Assembly: GCA_963733945.1 (NCBI GenBank)
Contig: CAVTFD010000012.1
Location: 1-64,000 of the forward strand
Direction of reading: 5' to 3'
Source of the DNA: AP-15 sp963733945
Lineage (GTDB): Bacteria; Pseudomonadota; Alphaproteobacteria; ATCC43930; CGMCC-115725
DNA length: 64,000 nt
The notes under the pieces were generated by a model, which was not told where the DNA came from, searched no databases, and worked only from the letters and a program-made list of their open reading frames with translations. Made by a program: the position numbers and the translations under genes. Numbering within the stretch: position 1 is the first letter of the stretch; every line of letters starts with the position of its first letter. This document shows, piece after piece, positions 1-9,994 of this stretch.

Positions 1-983
<983 letters not shown>

Positions 984-1008
984 GACCCCCTACCCTCCTC
1001 CTCTGCTC

Positions 1009-2613
1009 CTATTTGTCGAGCCAGATCGTCGCCAGGTCCTGATTTACATAATGGCTCGGCCCGATCTTCCAGCCCTTGACGTAGGAGCGGTACGGCACGA
1101 CCCGCTGCCACCACAACAGGAAGATCTCGTGGGCCTGGTCGTCCAGCACATATTTCGTGAATTCCAACAGATCCGCCCGCTGCTTCGTCTTATCGAGCTC
1201 GCGGAGCTGGCGGTTGTACATCTCGACTTCCTTGGGATCGTCGAAATTGCCGTAGTTCGAGCTGGATACCGAATGCGGCAGGTATTTGCCGACATCAGCA
1301 AGCGGATTGACCACGTTCTGGCAATTGCCTTCGGTGGTCACGTCGAAATCGCCGCGCCGCATCGCGTCAAACCACGGCCCGGTGGGCACGACTTTTTGCG
1401 TGACGTGCAGCCCGATCTTGCTCCATTGGTCGACGACCCAGATCCCGTAGTATTTGTAGGGCTGGTCGACGTTACGGTTTAGCAAAGTGAAGCTGAGGCC
1501 CTCGGCCCCCGCCTCCTTCAACAGCCGCCGCGCCTCGGCCCGCGATTTTTCGATGTCGGGCCAATAGCCGGCAATCTGCTGCAGTTCCTCTTTTGTCGGA
1601 GCGAGCGGTGAGCCGGGATAGGTGACGCCGCCGACGGTATGGACGATGGCGATCTTGGACAATTCCGGGGCGCTGCCCCAGCGGTCGATCGCCAGGGTCA
1701 AGGCGCGGCGCACGCGGACATCGTCAAACGGTTTCCGGGCGGCGTTCGGGGTCAACATCCCGCCGCAGTTCCAGTCGCTCTTCTGCACCGTGATCTTGTC
1801 GCCAAGCGCATTTTTCAGTTCGTCAACCGCCGTCGGCGGAAAGCCGCGGAACTCGATCGCCGCGCGGTCGCTGCGGATCGCCTCGACCCTGACGGCCTGC
1901 TTGTCGGCATAGATGCCGGTGAAGCCGTCGAGATAGGGCAGCCCCTTGCGGAAGTAGTCGGGGTTGCGCTCGCCCTTGATCGACTGGCCGGTCTGATATT
2001 CGACGAATTTGAACGGGCCGGAGCCCATGATGTTCTTCTCGTACCAGTGCGGGTCCTTGTCGATGATTTTCTTCTCGTAGATCCAGGCATAAGGATCGGC
2101 CAATGCCGGCAGAAACGCGTCGGTCGCGAATTTCAGGCGAAACACAACGGTCGACGGGTCGGGCGCCGTGACCGAATCCACCATAACGAAGTTGCTTTGC
2201 CGCGCGCTGGTGACGCCGGGCGGCGGAAAGATGATCTCGTTCCAGCTGGCCGCCACGTCCGCGGCGGTCAACGGCGCGCCGTCGGTGAATTTCACTCCGT
2301 CGCGGATCTTGAACGTGAAGGTCTTGCCGCCATCGCTCGGCTGCGGCATCGTCGTGCATAAATCGCAAACCAGATCATCGGTCTTGCCGGGATTGGCCGG
2401 ATCGGCGCGGATCAGGGTGCTGTAAAACGGCGCCGCCGAATGGATCGTCGCATAAGTCTCCTCGCGGTGCGCGTCAAAGCTCGGCGGCGCGTCGGCCGGG
2501 ATCATGTAAGTCAGAATGCCGCCGCGTTTGGGGGCTTCCTCGTCCTGCCCGGCAGATGCCGAGAACGCCGCTACACCGAGAATTGCGGCCAACGCCGCGG
2601 TCCTAATGTGCAC
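1009..2613 (-). CDS. ABC transporter substrate-binding protein, family 5 (DppA/OppA type), paralogue 3 of 3
   Basis: Periplasmic peptide-binding protein of 534 aa, normal for the SBP family 5 fold. An N-terminal signal peptide (MHIRTAALAAILG..., cleavage probably after ASAG) precedes EEAPKRGGILTYMIPADAPP, a stretch repeated almost unchanged in the two upstream paralogues. Family features include KIRDGVKFTDGAPLTAADV, GSGPFKFVEYQTGQS and the C-terminal YRSYVKGWKIGPSHYVNQDL. It is the third consecutive binding-protein gene of the operon and precedes the DppF-like ATPase by 25 bp. The substrate cannot be predicted; members of this family bind peptides, opines or other small solutes. Confidence 0.93.
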   Translation of the reverse strand: MHIRTAALAAILGVAAFSASAGQDEEAPKRGGILTYMIPADAPPSFDAHREETYATIHSAAPFYSTLIRADPANPGKTDDLVCDLCTTMPQPSDGGKTFTFKIRDGVKFTDGAPLTAADVAASWNEIIFPPPGVTSARQSNFVMVDSVTAPDPSTVVFRLKFATDAFLPALADPYAWIYEKKIIDKDPHWYEKNIMGSGPFKFVEYQTGQSIKGERNPDYFRKGLPYLDGFTGIYADKQAVRVEAIRSDRAAIEFRGFPPTAVDELKNALGDKITVQKSDWNCGGMLTPNAARKPFDDVRVRRALTLAIDRWGSAPELSKIAIVHTVGGVTYPGSPLAPTKEELQQIAGYWPDIEKSRAEARRLLKEAGAEGLSFTLLNRNVDQPYKYYGIWVVDQWSKIGLHVTQKVVPTGPWFDAMRRGDFDVTTEGNCQNVVNPLADVGKYLPHSVSSSNYGNFDDPKEVEMYNRQLRELDKTKQRADLLEFTKYVLDDQAHEIFLLWWQRVVPYRSYVKGWKIGPSHYVNQDLATIWLDK

Positions 2614-2658
2614 TCTTACCTCCTGATTCCACTCAGCCAGTGTTGCACCATTCTATTT

Positions 2659-2687
2659 GTCGTTCTCGCGAAAGCGGGAACCCAGGG
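2659..2687. repeat. Extragenic palindromic repeat, family A (half element)
   Basis: The 151-bp gap between two binding-protein genes contains a stem of the form TTCTCGCGAAAGCGGGAA followed by CCCAGGG. The same motif recurs at 4403-4482, 16258-16341, 25846-25922 and 54770-54843. It can form a hairpin between the cistrons and might attenuate or stabilise the operon mRNA (inference). Confidence 0.7.
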
Positions 2688-2764
2688 CCAGCGCCTCGTC
2701 AGTAGGCCAGGAGCAGGCTCTGGCCTCTCGCTTCCGCAGAAGGCAACGAATTCACAATTCCCTT

Positions 2765-4378
2765 TCACTTATCCAGCCAAATCCTCGCCAGATCCTGATT
2801 GATGAAATGCGTCGGGGCGATCTTCCAGCCTTTCACATAAGAGCGATACGGCACGATCCGGTACCACCACAATAAAAAGATCTCGTGCGCCTGGTCATCG
2901 AGCAGGTATTTTTCGAGCCGGCGCATCAAGACGCGCTGTTTTGCCGGGTCGGTTTCGTGAAGCATCTGCTGGTAGAGCGCGACCTCGGCGTCATCCTGGT
3001 AATGCGCATAGTTCTCGGCATCGACCGATTCCGGCAGGAATTTCTGGACATCGAGCAGCGGGTTGACCAGGCCATGACCCGGAGCCTCGAGCACGACATC
3101 GAAATTGCCGCTGCGCATCGCTTCAAACCACGGCCCGGTCGGCTCGACACGCTGGGTTACGTGCAGCCCGATCTTGCTCCACTGGTCGATCAGCCAGGTC
3201 GCGACGTATTTGTAGGGCTGGTCGACATTGCGGTTGAGCAGCTGGAAGGAGAGCCCCTCGGCCCCCGCCTCCTTCAGCAGGCGCCTCGCCTCAGCCCGTG
3301 ATTTCTCGATGTCGGGCCAATAGCCGGCGATCTGTTCGAGTTCCGGTTTCGTAGCGGCGAGCGGCGAACCGGGGAAGACGATGCCGCCGACGGTCCTGAC
3401 GATCGCGATCTTCGATAAGCCGGGTGCGCTGCCCCAGCGGTCAATCGCCAGGCTCAATGCCCGCCGCACCCGCGGGTCGTCGAACGGCTTCTTCTTGTGG
3501 TTCGGCGTCACCGCGCTGCCGACGTTCCAATCGCCCTCCTGCACCGTGATCTTGTCGCCGAGGGCACTTAGCAGCTCGTCGCGCGCCGCCGGCGGCATGC
3601 CGCGGAACTCGATCGCCGCGCGATCGCTGCGGATTGCGGCGACCCGCACCGCCTGCTTGTCGGCAAAGATGCCGGTGAAGCCGTCGAGATAGGGCAAGCC
3701 CTTGACGTAATAATCCGGGTTTCTCACCCCCTTGATCGACTGGCCGGTCTCGTAGGCGACGAATTTGAACGGGCCCGAGCCCATGACGTGCGTCTCGTAC
3801 CAGCGCGGGTCCTTGTCGAGGATCGCCTTCTCGTAAATGAAGTTGAACGGATCGGCGAGCGCCGGCAAAAACGCGCTGGTCGCGAATTTCAGACGAAAGA
3901 CGACGGTCGTCGGGTCGGGCGCCTCGATCTTGTCGATCATCAGGTAGTTACTGGCGCGCGCGCTCAACACGCCCTTCGGCGGAAACGCGATCTCGTTAAA
4001 GCTGGCGGCGACGTCCTGGGCGGTCAGCGGCGAGCCGTCGGTGAATTTAACGCCGTCGCGGATCTTAAAGGCATAGGTCTTGCCGCTGTCGGTCGGCTGC
4101 GGCATCGCCGTGCACAAATCGCAGACGATATCAGTCGTCGAGGATGGATTGTCCGGGTTGATACGAATCAAGACGCTGTAAAAGGGTGCGATTGCGTGCA
4201 CCGTCGCATAAGTGCTCTCGCGATGCCCGTCGAAGCTCGGCGGTGCGTCGGCCGGGATCATGTAAGTCAGAATGCCGCCGCGTTTCGGCGCTTCCTCTTC
4301 AGCGCCCGATGCGGTCGCCGCCAATAGGCCGAGAACCGCTGTAAATACCGCGGTCTTTAACGCCAGCCCCCTTCGCAT
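2765..4378 (-). CDS. ABC transporter substrate-binding protein, family 5, paralogue 2 of 3
   Basis: A 537-aa periplasmic peptide-binding protein. The open frame extends upstream to 4498, but those 40 residues are translated palindromic repeat. I chose ATG 4378 (MRRGLALKTAVFTAVLGLLA), which gives a clean signal peptide and aligns with its neighbours. The mature part starts EEEAPKRGGILTYMIPADAP. It shares long identical blocks with the genes on both sides, such as SKIGLHVTQ, RAEARRLLKEAGAEGLSF and the C-terminal YRSYVKGWKI. This indicates tandem duplication inside the operon followed by divergence. Palindromic repeats lie in both intergenic gaps. Confidence 0.92.
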   Translation of the reverse strand: MRRGLALKTAVFTAVLGLLAATASGAEEEAPKRGGILTYMIPADAPPSFDGHRESTYATVHAIAPFYSVLIRINPDNPSSTTDIVCDLCTAMPQPTDSGKTYAFKIRDGVKFTDGSPLTAQDVAASFNEIAFPPKGVLSARASNYLMIDKIEAPDPTTVVFRLKFATSAFLPALADPFNFIYEKAILDKDPRWYETHVMGSGPFKFVAYETGQSIKGVRNPDYYVKGLPYLDGFTGIFADKQAVRVAAIRSDRAAIEFRGMPPAARDELLSALGDKITVQEGDWNVGSAVTPNHKKKPFDDPRVRRALSLAIDRWGSAPGLSKIAIVRTVGGIVFPGSPLAATKPELEQIAGYWPDIEKSRAEARRLLKEAGAEGLSFQLLNRNVDQPYKYVATWLIDQWSKIGLHVTQRVEPTGPWFEAMRSGNFDVVLEAPGHGLVNPLLDVQKFLPESVDAENYAHYQDDAEVALYQQMLHETDPAKQRVLMRRLEKYLLDDQAHEIFLLWWYRIVPYRSYVKGWKIAPTHFINQDLARIWLDK

Positions 4379-4402
4379 CTGTTTTCCTGTACGCAACCTT
4401 GC

Positions 4403-4482
4403 CGTCACGCCCGCGGAAGCAGGGGTCCAAGGGCAGCCAACGATACGTTCGGATCTGGGTTCCCGCTTTCGCGGGAACGACG
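4403..4482. repeat. Extragenic palindromic repeat, family A (paired inverted copies)
   Basis: Two imperfect copies in inverted orientation: CACGCCCGCGGAAGCAGGGG near 4406 and GGGTTCCCGCTTTCGCGGGA near 4457. Together they form a typical REP-pair arrangement between the second and first binding-protein genes. Translation of this repeat explains the false N-terminal extension of the downstream gene. Confidence 0.7.
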
Positions 4483-4509
4483 AAATAAAAGACTTCATGT
4501 TCTCTCTGA

Positions 4510-6123
4510 TTATCTATCCAGCCACACGGTCGCCAAATCCTGATTCAGGTAGTGGCTCGGGCTGATCTTCCAGCCTTTGACATAGGATCGGTACGGGATG
4601 ATCCGGTTCCACCACACAACCCAAATCTCGTGGGCCTGCTCGTCAATGACGTATTTTTCGAATTGACGCATCAGCGCGCGCTGCTTGGTGAAGTCGGTTT
4701 CGCGCAGCATCTTATTGTAAAGATCCACTTCCTGCGGGTCCTCGTAGTAGCCATAGTTCGCCTCGTAGACCGAACTCGGCAAATACTCCTGGACGTCGAG
4801 AAGCGGGTTCGGCACACCGTGGCAATTCGCTTGCAGGACAATCTGAAAATTGCCGCTCCGCTGCGCGTCCAATTCCGGGCCGGTCGGCATCACGCGTTGC
4901 GTCACGTGGAGCCCGATCTTGCTCCACTGATCGATCAGCCAGGTGCCGACATATTTGTAGGGCTGGTCGACCCCCCGGTTCAAAAGCTCAAAGCTGAGCC
5001 CCTCGGCGCCGGCTTCCTTTAACAGCTGCCGCGCCTCGGCGCGCGACTTTTCGATGTCGGGTCCATATCCGGCGATCTGCGCGAGTTCCTGCTTATTCGC
5101 CGCCAGCGGCGAGCCGGGGAACACGATGCCGCCGACCGTGCGCACAATCGCGATCTTGGCGAGCGCCGGGGCGCCGTTCCAGCGGTCGATCGCCAGGCTC
5201 AACGCACGGCGTACCCGGGCATCATCGAACGGCTTGTGTTTGTGGTTGGGGATGACGATGCTTCCGCAATTCCAGTCGCTTTCTTGGACATCGAGCTTGT
5301 CGCCGAGCGCCCTTTTGAGTTCGTCGCGCGCCGCTGGCGGCAACCCGCGGAATTCCATCGCAGCGCGGTCGGCGCGGATGGCATCGACCCGGACCGCCTG
5401 CTTGTCAGCGAAAATCGCGGTAAAGCCATCGAGATAAGGCAACCCCTTGTGATAGTAATCAGGGTTGCGCGCCCCCTTGACCGCCTGACCGGTCTGGTAC
5501 TCGACAAATTTGAACGGCCCCGAACCGAGGACATTTTTCTCGTACCAGCGCGGGTCCTGATCGAGCTTCGCCTTTTGGTAGACGAAGGTGAAAGGATCGG
5601 CGAGCGCCGGCAGAAATGCGCTGGTGGCAAATTTCAAATGAAAGACAACCGTCGAGGGGGCGGGCGCGGTAACCGTATCGACCATAGCGTACCAGTTTTG
5701 GCGCGGGCTTATCACACCCTTGGGCGGGTGAATGATGTGCTCCCAGCTCGCCGCCACGTCGGCCGCGGTCAATGGCGAGCCGTCGTGGAATTTGACCCCG
5801 TCGCGGATCTTGAAGGTGTAGGTCTTGCCGCCGTCGGTCGGCTGCGGCATCGCCGTGCACACATCGCAGACGAAATCGGTTGTCGATGACGGGTTTTCCG
5901 GGTTGATCCGGATCAGCACGCTGTAAAACGGCGCTATGGCTTGCAGGGTCGCGAAGGTGCCCTCGCGGTGACCGTCAAAGCTCGGCGGGGCATCGGCCGG
6001 GATCATATAGATCAAGGTCCCGCCGCGTTTGGGGGCCTCCTCGTCGGTTGCGGTCGCCGCCGCCGCCGCCGTAGCGAGGACGGCGCCGAGCATTGCCGCC
6101 AACACACCCGATCCGATCTTCAT
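4510..6123 (-). CDS. ABC transporter substrate-binding protein, family 5, paralogue 1 of 3
   Basis: A 537-aa periplasmic peptide-binding protein, first of the three tandem paralogues. The longer frame to 6288 is rejected: ATG 6123 has a good Shine-Dalgarno (GGAGG seven bases upstream) and begins a signal peptide (MKIGSGVLAAMLGAVLATAA). The mature start DEEAPKRGGTLIYMIPADAP is shared with the other two copies. Diagnostic family blocks are KIRDGVKFHDGSPLTAADVA and GSGPFKFVEYQTGQAVKG. It lies 26 bp downstream of the DppD-like ATPase gene. Having three binding proteins for one transporter suggests widened substrate range or differential expression (inference). Confidence 0.93.
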   Translation of the reverse strand: MKIGSGVLAAMLGAVLATAAAAATATDEEAPKRGGTLIYMIPADAPPSFDGHREGTFATLQAIAPFYSVLIRINPENPSSTTDFVCDVCTAMPQPTDGGKTYTFKIRDGVKFHDGSPLTAADVAASWEHIIHPPKGVISPRQNWYAMVDTVTAPAPSTVVFHLKFATSAFLPALADPFTFVYQKAKLDQDPRWYEKNVLGSGPFKFVEYQTGQAVKGARNPDYYHKGLPYLDGFTAIFADKQAVRVDAIRADRAAMEFRGLPPAARDELKRALGDKLDVQESDWNCGSIVIPNHKHKPFDDARVRRALSLAIDRWNGAPALAKIAIVRTVGGIVFPGSPLAANKQELAQIAGYGPDIEKSRAEARQLLKEAGAEGLSFELLNRGVDQPYKYVGTWLIDQWSKIGLHVTQRVMPTGPELDAQRSGNFQIVLQANCHGVPNPLLDVQEYLPSSVYEANYGYYEDPQEVDLYNKMLRETDFTKQRALMRQFEKYVIDEQAHEIWVVWWNRIIPYRSYVKGWKISPSHYLNQDLATVWLDR

Positions 6124-6149
6124 TGTGTCGCCTCCGCTAATATTCTTCC

Positions 6150-7184
6150 TCAGGAATCGGCGACGCCGCCAGCCAGCTGGCGCGCCTGCACCGCCGTCAT
6201 TTCGGCTGCGATCTCGTTGCTGCGGAAGCAGGCGGCGAGGTGCGGCCCCTGCCCCGCCGCTTCGAGCGCCGGCCGCTTCCGGGCGCAAACCTCGATCGCG
6301 AACCGGCAGCGCGGCCGGAACGCGCAGCCTTCATCGAGTCGGGTCAGATCGGGCGGTTGGCCCTCGACCGGGTCGAGCCGCGCCTGGCGCGGGCGGTCGA
6401 GCCGCGGAACCGAGCGCAGCAGCGCAATCGTGTAGGGATGCCGCGGATCGTGGTAGATGGCCGCCGCCGGTCCGCTCTCGACGATGCGGCCGGCATACAT
6501 GACGTTGACCCGGTTGGCATAGCGCGCGACTACCCCGAGATTGTGGGTGATGATGATCAGCGCTACGTCGAGCCGGCGGGTCAACTCCTTCATCAATTCA
6601 AGGATCTGTGCTTGAATGGTTACGTCGAGCGCGGTCGTCGGTTCGTCGGCGATGATCAGCTTGGGATCGCAGGCCAGCGCGATCGCGATCATGATCCGCT
6701 GCCGCATGCCGCCCGACAGCTGGTGGGGATATTGCTTCAGGCGGCGGATCGGGTCGGCGATCCCGACGAGCCCCAGCAACTCGACGGCTCGTTTTTGCGC
6801 GGCGGCCCGGTCGGCGCCGCGGTGCTGTTCGAGGGTTTCGGTGATCTGCCGGCCGATCGTCAGCACCGGGTTCAGCGAGGTCATCGGCTCCTGAAAGATC
6901 ATGCCGATATCGCCGCCGCGCACCTGGCGCATCGCCTCGCTCGAAAGCCGCAACAAATCACGCCCGGCAAACAGGATTTCGCCGTGCGTGACCCGACCGG
7001 GCGGGTCGGGGATCAGGCGCAGCAACGACAACGCCCCGGCGGTCTTGCCTGAGCCGCTCTCGCCGACGATCGCCACCGTTTCGCCGCGCTCGACGGTGTA
7101 CGAAATACCGTCGACTGCCGGCACGATGCCGGCGCCGGTGCGAAACTCGGTGTGCAGATTTCTGACTTCGAGCAGTGCCGGCAA
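6150..7184 (-). CDS. Peptide ABC transporter ATP-binding protein, DppD/OppD type
   Basis: A 344-aa ATPase that probably forms the heterodimeric motor with the DppF-like protein encoded at the left edge. Motifs: Walker A GESGSGKTAG, Q-loop FQEPMTSLNP, signature LSGGMRQRIMIAIALAC, Walker B LIIADEPTTALD, H-loop THNLGVV, and the C-terminal Cys cluster CAFRPRC of the oligo/dipeptide domain. The frame is open to 7277, but the family start LLEVRNLHTEF fits a TTG codon at 7184 preceded by GGAGG with seven-base spacing. An in-frame GTG further upstream would overlap that ribosome site. This is the promoter-proximal gene of the minus-strand operon; its promoter should lie between 7185 and about 7400. 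Confidence 0.9.
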   Translation of the reverse strand: MPALLEVRNLHTEFRTGAGIVPAVDGISYTVERGETVAIVGESGSGKTAGALSLLRLIPDPPGRVTHGEILFAGRDLLRLSSEAMRQVRGGDIGMIFQEPMTSLNPVLTIGRQITETLEQHRGADRAAAQKRAVELLGLVGIADPIRRLKQYPHQLSGGMRQRIMIAIALACDPKLIIADEPTTALDVTIQAQILELMKELTRRLDVALIIITHNLGVVARYANRVNVMYAGRIVESGPAAAIYHDPRHPYTIALLRSVPRLDRPRQARLDPVEGQPPDLTRLDEGCAFRPRCRFAIEVCARKRPALEAAGQGPHLAACFRSNEIAAEMTAVQARQLAGGVADS

Positions 7185-7440
7185 AACGCCCACCTCCTTC
7201 CTCCCATCCACAACGCCGAGCCTTTTCTTCTTGTCGCGATCGAGCTGTGTGGTATCGACCGCCGGACCCCCTGTCAACCACCGGCGACGACCCTCTCTGC
7301 GTCGCTCGGGTTCGGACTTTAATGCAGTTAGCCCTGTCTCTTGTCAGGTTCACGAAAGTCTCTTGGCTCCATCGGCGTTGCACCGACCACCCCTCGTCGC
7401 CTTCGACATCGTGAAACCCGTCGATCCGCAATCGCGGCAG

Positions 7441-7524
7441 GCCGGGCTCTTGCCGCTCGAACAGCTGCTCCGCCGAACCGCCCGGCGGGACAGGGCCGCG
7501 TTTGCCGCGCTCTATGTCAATTGG
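7441..7524 (+). pseudogene. Remnant of an ECF sigma-factor N-terminus
   Basis: In the 380-bp gap between two divergent transcription units one forward frame reads LEQLLRRTARRDRAAFAALY. This closely resembles the start of region 2 of ECF sigma-70 factors (typically LLRRVARGDRAAFAALY). Similarity stops abruptly after LYVNW and no further sigma-factor sequence follows, so this is a truncated relic. The rest of the gap should hold the divergent promoters, but I cannot assign boxes. Confidence 0.5.
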
Positions 7525-7565
7525 AGACTTGCTCTGCCTGACATGACGTTAGAGGTAGATCGAAC

Positions 7566-8626
7566 ATGCTCACCTTGCTGAGCCGAACCCTTCGACAGCC
7601 CGCTACCCTGCGGCAGCCGATCACCGCAATCTACGCCCTGCTGATTTTCGCCAATCTGACGGTCTGGGCGTGGGCGGTTCTGCTGTTCCGGAACCAGCCG
7701 GTCCTGCTCGGCACCGCGCTTCTGGCATACGGGTTCGGCCTGCGTCACGCCGTCGACGCCGATCACATCGCGGCCATCGACAACGTGACCCGCAAGCTGA
7801 TGCAGGATGGCAAGCGGCCGGTCGGGATTGGCTTCTTCTTTGCCATGGGCCACTCGACCGTGGTGATCCTGGCCGTAGCAGGCGTGGCCGGCACGGCGAC
7901 GTTACTGGGGGGTCCTTCGACCAGTTCAAGACGGTCGGAGGCATCATTGGCACCAGCGTCTCCGCGCTGTTCCTGTTCGCTATCGCCGCCGCCAACCTGA
8001 TCGTCTTGCGCGGGGTTTGGGCGACCTTCCGGCACGTACGCAAGGGCGGCCGCTATGTGGAGGAAGATTTTAACATCCTGCTCAACAGCGGAGGCCTGCT
8101 CGCGCGCTTGTTCCGTCCCCTGTTCCGGTTGATCGGCGAGAGCTGGCACATGTATCCGCTCGGCCTTCTATTCGGGCTCGGGTTCGACACCGCGACTGAG
8201 GTTGCGCTGCTTGGCGTTTCGGCAGCCGCGGCCGCTAAAGGCGTATCGATCTGGTGTATAATGCTGTTCCCAGCACTGTTCACCGCGGGAATGTCGCTGA
8301 TCGACACCACCGACGGCATCCTTATGCTGAGCGCCTACAACTGGGCGTTTATCAAGCCAATTCGCAAACTGTACTACAACCTCACCATCACCTTTGTGTC
8401 GGTCGTGGTCGCAGTTCTGGTTGGGGGCATTGAGACGCTGGGGCTGATGGGTGATCAGTTCGCGCTTAGAGGTGCATTCTGGGATGGCGTCGGCGTGATG
8501 AACGGTAACTTCACCGCTCTCGGAGTTGCCATCATCGGCTCGTTCATCGCCGCCTGGGTCGGCTCGGTCATCATCTATCGTTACAAGAACCTGGACGAAA
8601 TCCAGCTCACATCCGCCGAAAGTTGA
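7566..8626 (+). pseudogene. NiCoT (HoxN/NixA/NhlF family) nickel/cobalt permease, one frameshift
   Basis: Inner-membrane secondary transporter for Ni2+ and/or Co2+. The first frame (from ATG 7566) contains the family signature RHAVDADHIAAIDN (residues 60-73) and GFFFAMGHSTVV. At a run of six G (7907-7912) the homology jumps by -1 into a second frame that continues as FDQFKTVGGIIGTSVSAL, then WHMYPLGLLFGLGFDTATEV, and on to the stop at 8626. One missing G restores a single protein of about 350 aa, normal for the family. It is a recent inactivation, a consensus error in a homopolymer, or less likely programmed slippage. NiCoT proteins such as NhlF supply cobalt to nitrile hydratases, and a cobalt-type thiocyanate hydrolase locus begins 1.4 kb downstream. 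Confidence 0.85.
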
Positions 8627-8744
8627 TGCCTCCGTCCATCCGGGGTAGCACCGGCTCGACCCCCACCGGACGCCCAGAGCCGCATTTGGCTTGCTCAAAA
8701 CGCCCGAAATGGCGACCATAGCCGCATAACCACCGGACAGGTAA

Positions 8745-9158
8745 ATGTCAGGCAATTGGTGGGACGCAGCGATGACGGAACTCGCGGCCGCGCAACGTGA
8801 TTTCATGAATGGCGATGCGACCGGGCTGCAGGCGCTCTATTCACACCGCGACGACGTGACAGTCATGGGCGGCTTCGGCGGTTTCGAGCGTGGCTGGGCC
8901 GAAGTCGGCCCTCGCCTTGCCTGGGCAGCCTCACATTTCCGCGGCGGCGAGTACAGTCAGCAGGACATCAGCGCTACAGTGGGCACGGAGGTTGCCTGTC
9001 TCGTCTGCCTGGAGCGCTGGACGCGCAACGCCCCAGATAGTCAGCCTGTACCGGTCATGGAACTGCGCGTCACTCAGACGTTTCGGCTCGAAGGCGACCG
9101 ATGGCGGCTCGTCCATCGCCACGCCGACGGGCTCGTGCACAAACGCGAACCGACCTGA
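8745..9158 (+). CDS. NTF2-like / SnoaL-type small protein
   Basis: A 137-aa cytoplasmic protein of the NTF2-like superfamily (DUF4440/SnoaL-type cone fold). Recognisable features are the N-terminal helix with FMNGDATGLQALYSHRDDVT, the middle VMGGFGGFERGWAEV and the C-terminal strand pair TFRLEGDRWRLVHRHADGLV. ATG 8745 follows a weak GGACAGG ribosome site. Members are often small enzymes or ligand-binding proteins; catalytic residues cannot be assigned. It follows the metal permease on the same strand by 118 bp. Confidence 0.7.
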   Translation: MSGNWWDAAMTELAAAQRDFMNGDATGLQALYSHRDDVTVMGGFGGFERGWAEVGPRLAWAASHFRGGEYSQQDISATVGTEVACLVCLERWTRNAPDSQPVPVMELRVTQTFRLEGDRWRLVHRHADGLVHKREPT

Positions 9159-9280
9159 CCTACGGCAAGCGGGCTGACGTACCCACCGTCAAATTTAAAC
9201 CAAGGGTACGCTAGTCCTGGCGCATCGTTCGAGGCGATATCCCTTGCGCGGGAGATCGCGTCCGAGGGACCATCCGGTCC

Positions 9281-9844
9281 TCAAGCTGGGTGGATCACTC
9301 GACAGGGATTGCCGGCCGCGACGACGTTCGCGGGCAGGCTATGGGTTACGACGCTGCCTGCCCCTACTACTGTGTTCTCACCAATTGTCACGTCCGGGCA
9401 AATGATGACTCCGCCACCCAGCCAGACACCATTACCAATGATGACCGGCAGAGCATATTCCAGCCCCGAGCGGCGTGCCCGCGCGTCTACCGGATGCGTC
9501 CCCGTGTAAATGTGGACACCCGGCGCTATCTGAACTTCCTCACCAATAGTGATGCGGTTGCAGTCGAGGAGAACGCAGTCATAATTGATAAAGCTTCGGG
9601 ATCCGATCGAAATGTTGTAGCCGTAATCGCAGCGGATGTTCGGCTTTGCGACAGCTCCCTCGCCGAAATGGCCAAACAGATCGCGCAACAATTCTACACG
9701 CAAGGCTTCTTCATCCGCGCCCGACGTATTGAACCTGGCCAAAATAGCCTGGGCACGCAGATGGTCCGCAACCAGTTCGGGATCGCTTGCAAGGTAGAGT
9801 TCGCCCGCCAACATCTTCGCCTTCTGGCCGGTCGGTGCGGTCAT
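9281..9844 (-). CDS. Sugar O-acetyltransferase (maltose/galactoside acetyltransferase, LbH family)
   Basis: A 187-aa left-handed beta-helix acetyltransferase that moves acetyl from acetyl-CoA to a sugar hydroxyl. The N-terminal Maa domain (KAKMLAGELYLASDPELVAD) is followed by hexapeptide repeats (IGSRSFINYDCVLLDCNRIT; VTIGENTVVGAGSVV). The active-site loop YTGTHPVDARARRSGLEYA carries the conserved His. The C-terminal NVVAAGNPCRVI is typical of the family. Length matches Maa/LacA. It is transcribed towards the NTF2-like gene; no operon partner is evident. Confidence 0.92.
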   Translation of the reverse strand: MTAPTGQKAKMLAGELYLASDPELVADHLRAQAILARFNTSGADEEALRVELLRDLFGHFGEGAVAKPNIRCDYGYNISIGSRSFINYDCVLLDCNRITIGEEVQIAPGVHIYTGTHPVDARARRSGLEYALPVIIGNGVWLGGGVIICPDVTIGENTVVGAGSVVTHSLPANVVAAGNPCRVIHPA

Positions 9845-9994
9845 TACGGTTCACCCTTGTATATTTTGACGGAACGCGGCCATCACCGATACGGCTTCGC
9901 GCTTAGCTTGTGTAGCACCCTCGCCATCTGAGCAACTAATACCACATCTCGCTGACTGAACTGCTCGATAAGATTGCTGAGGTGAGGGCTCGCT

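Noticed and set aside
4379..4498. 40-residue N-terminal extension of the second binding protein
   Set aside because: It is translated palindromic repeat (SFPRKREPRSERI, TPASAGVTA); the signal peptide begins at 4378.
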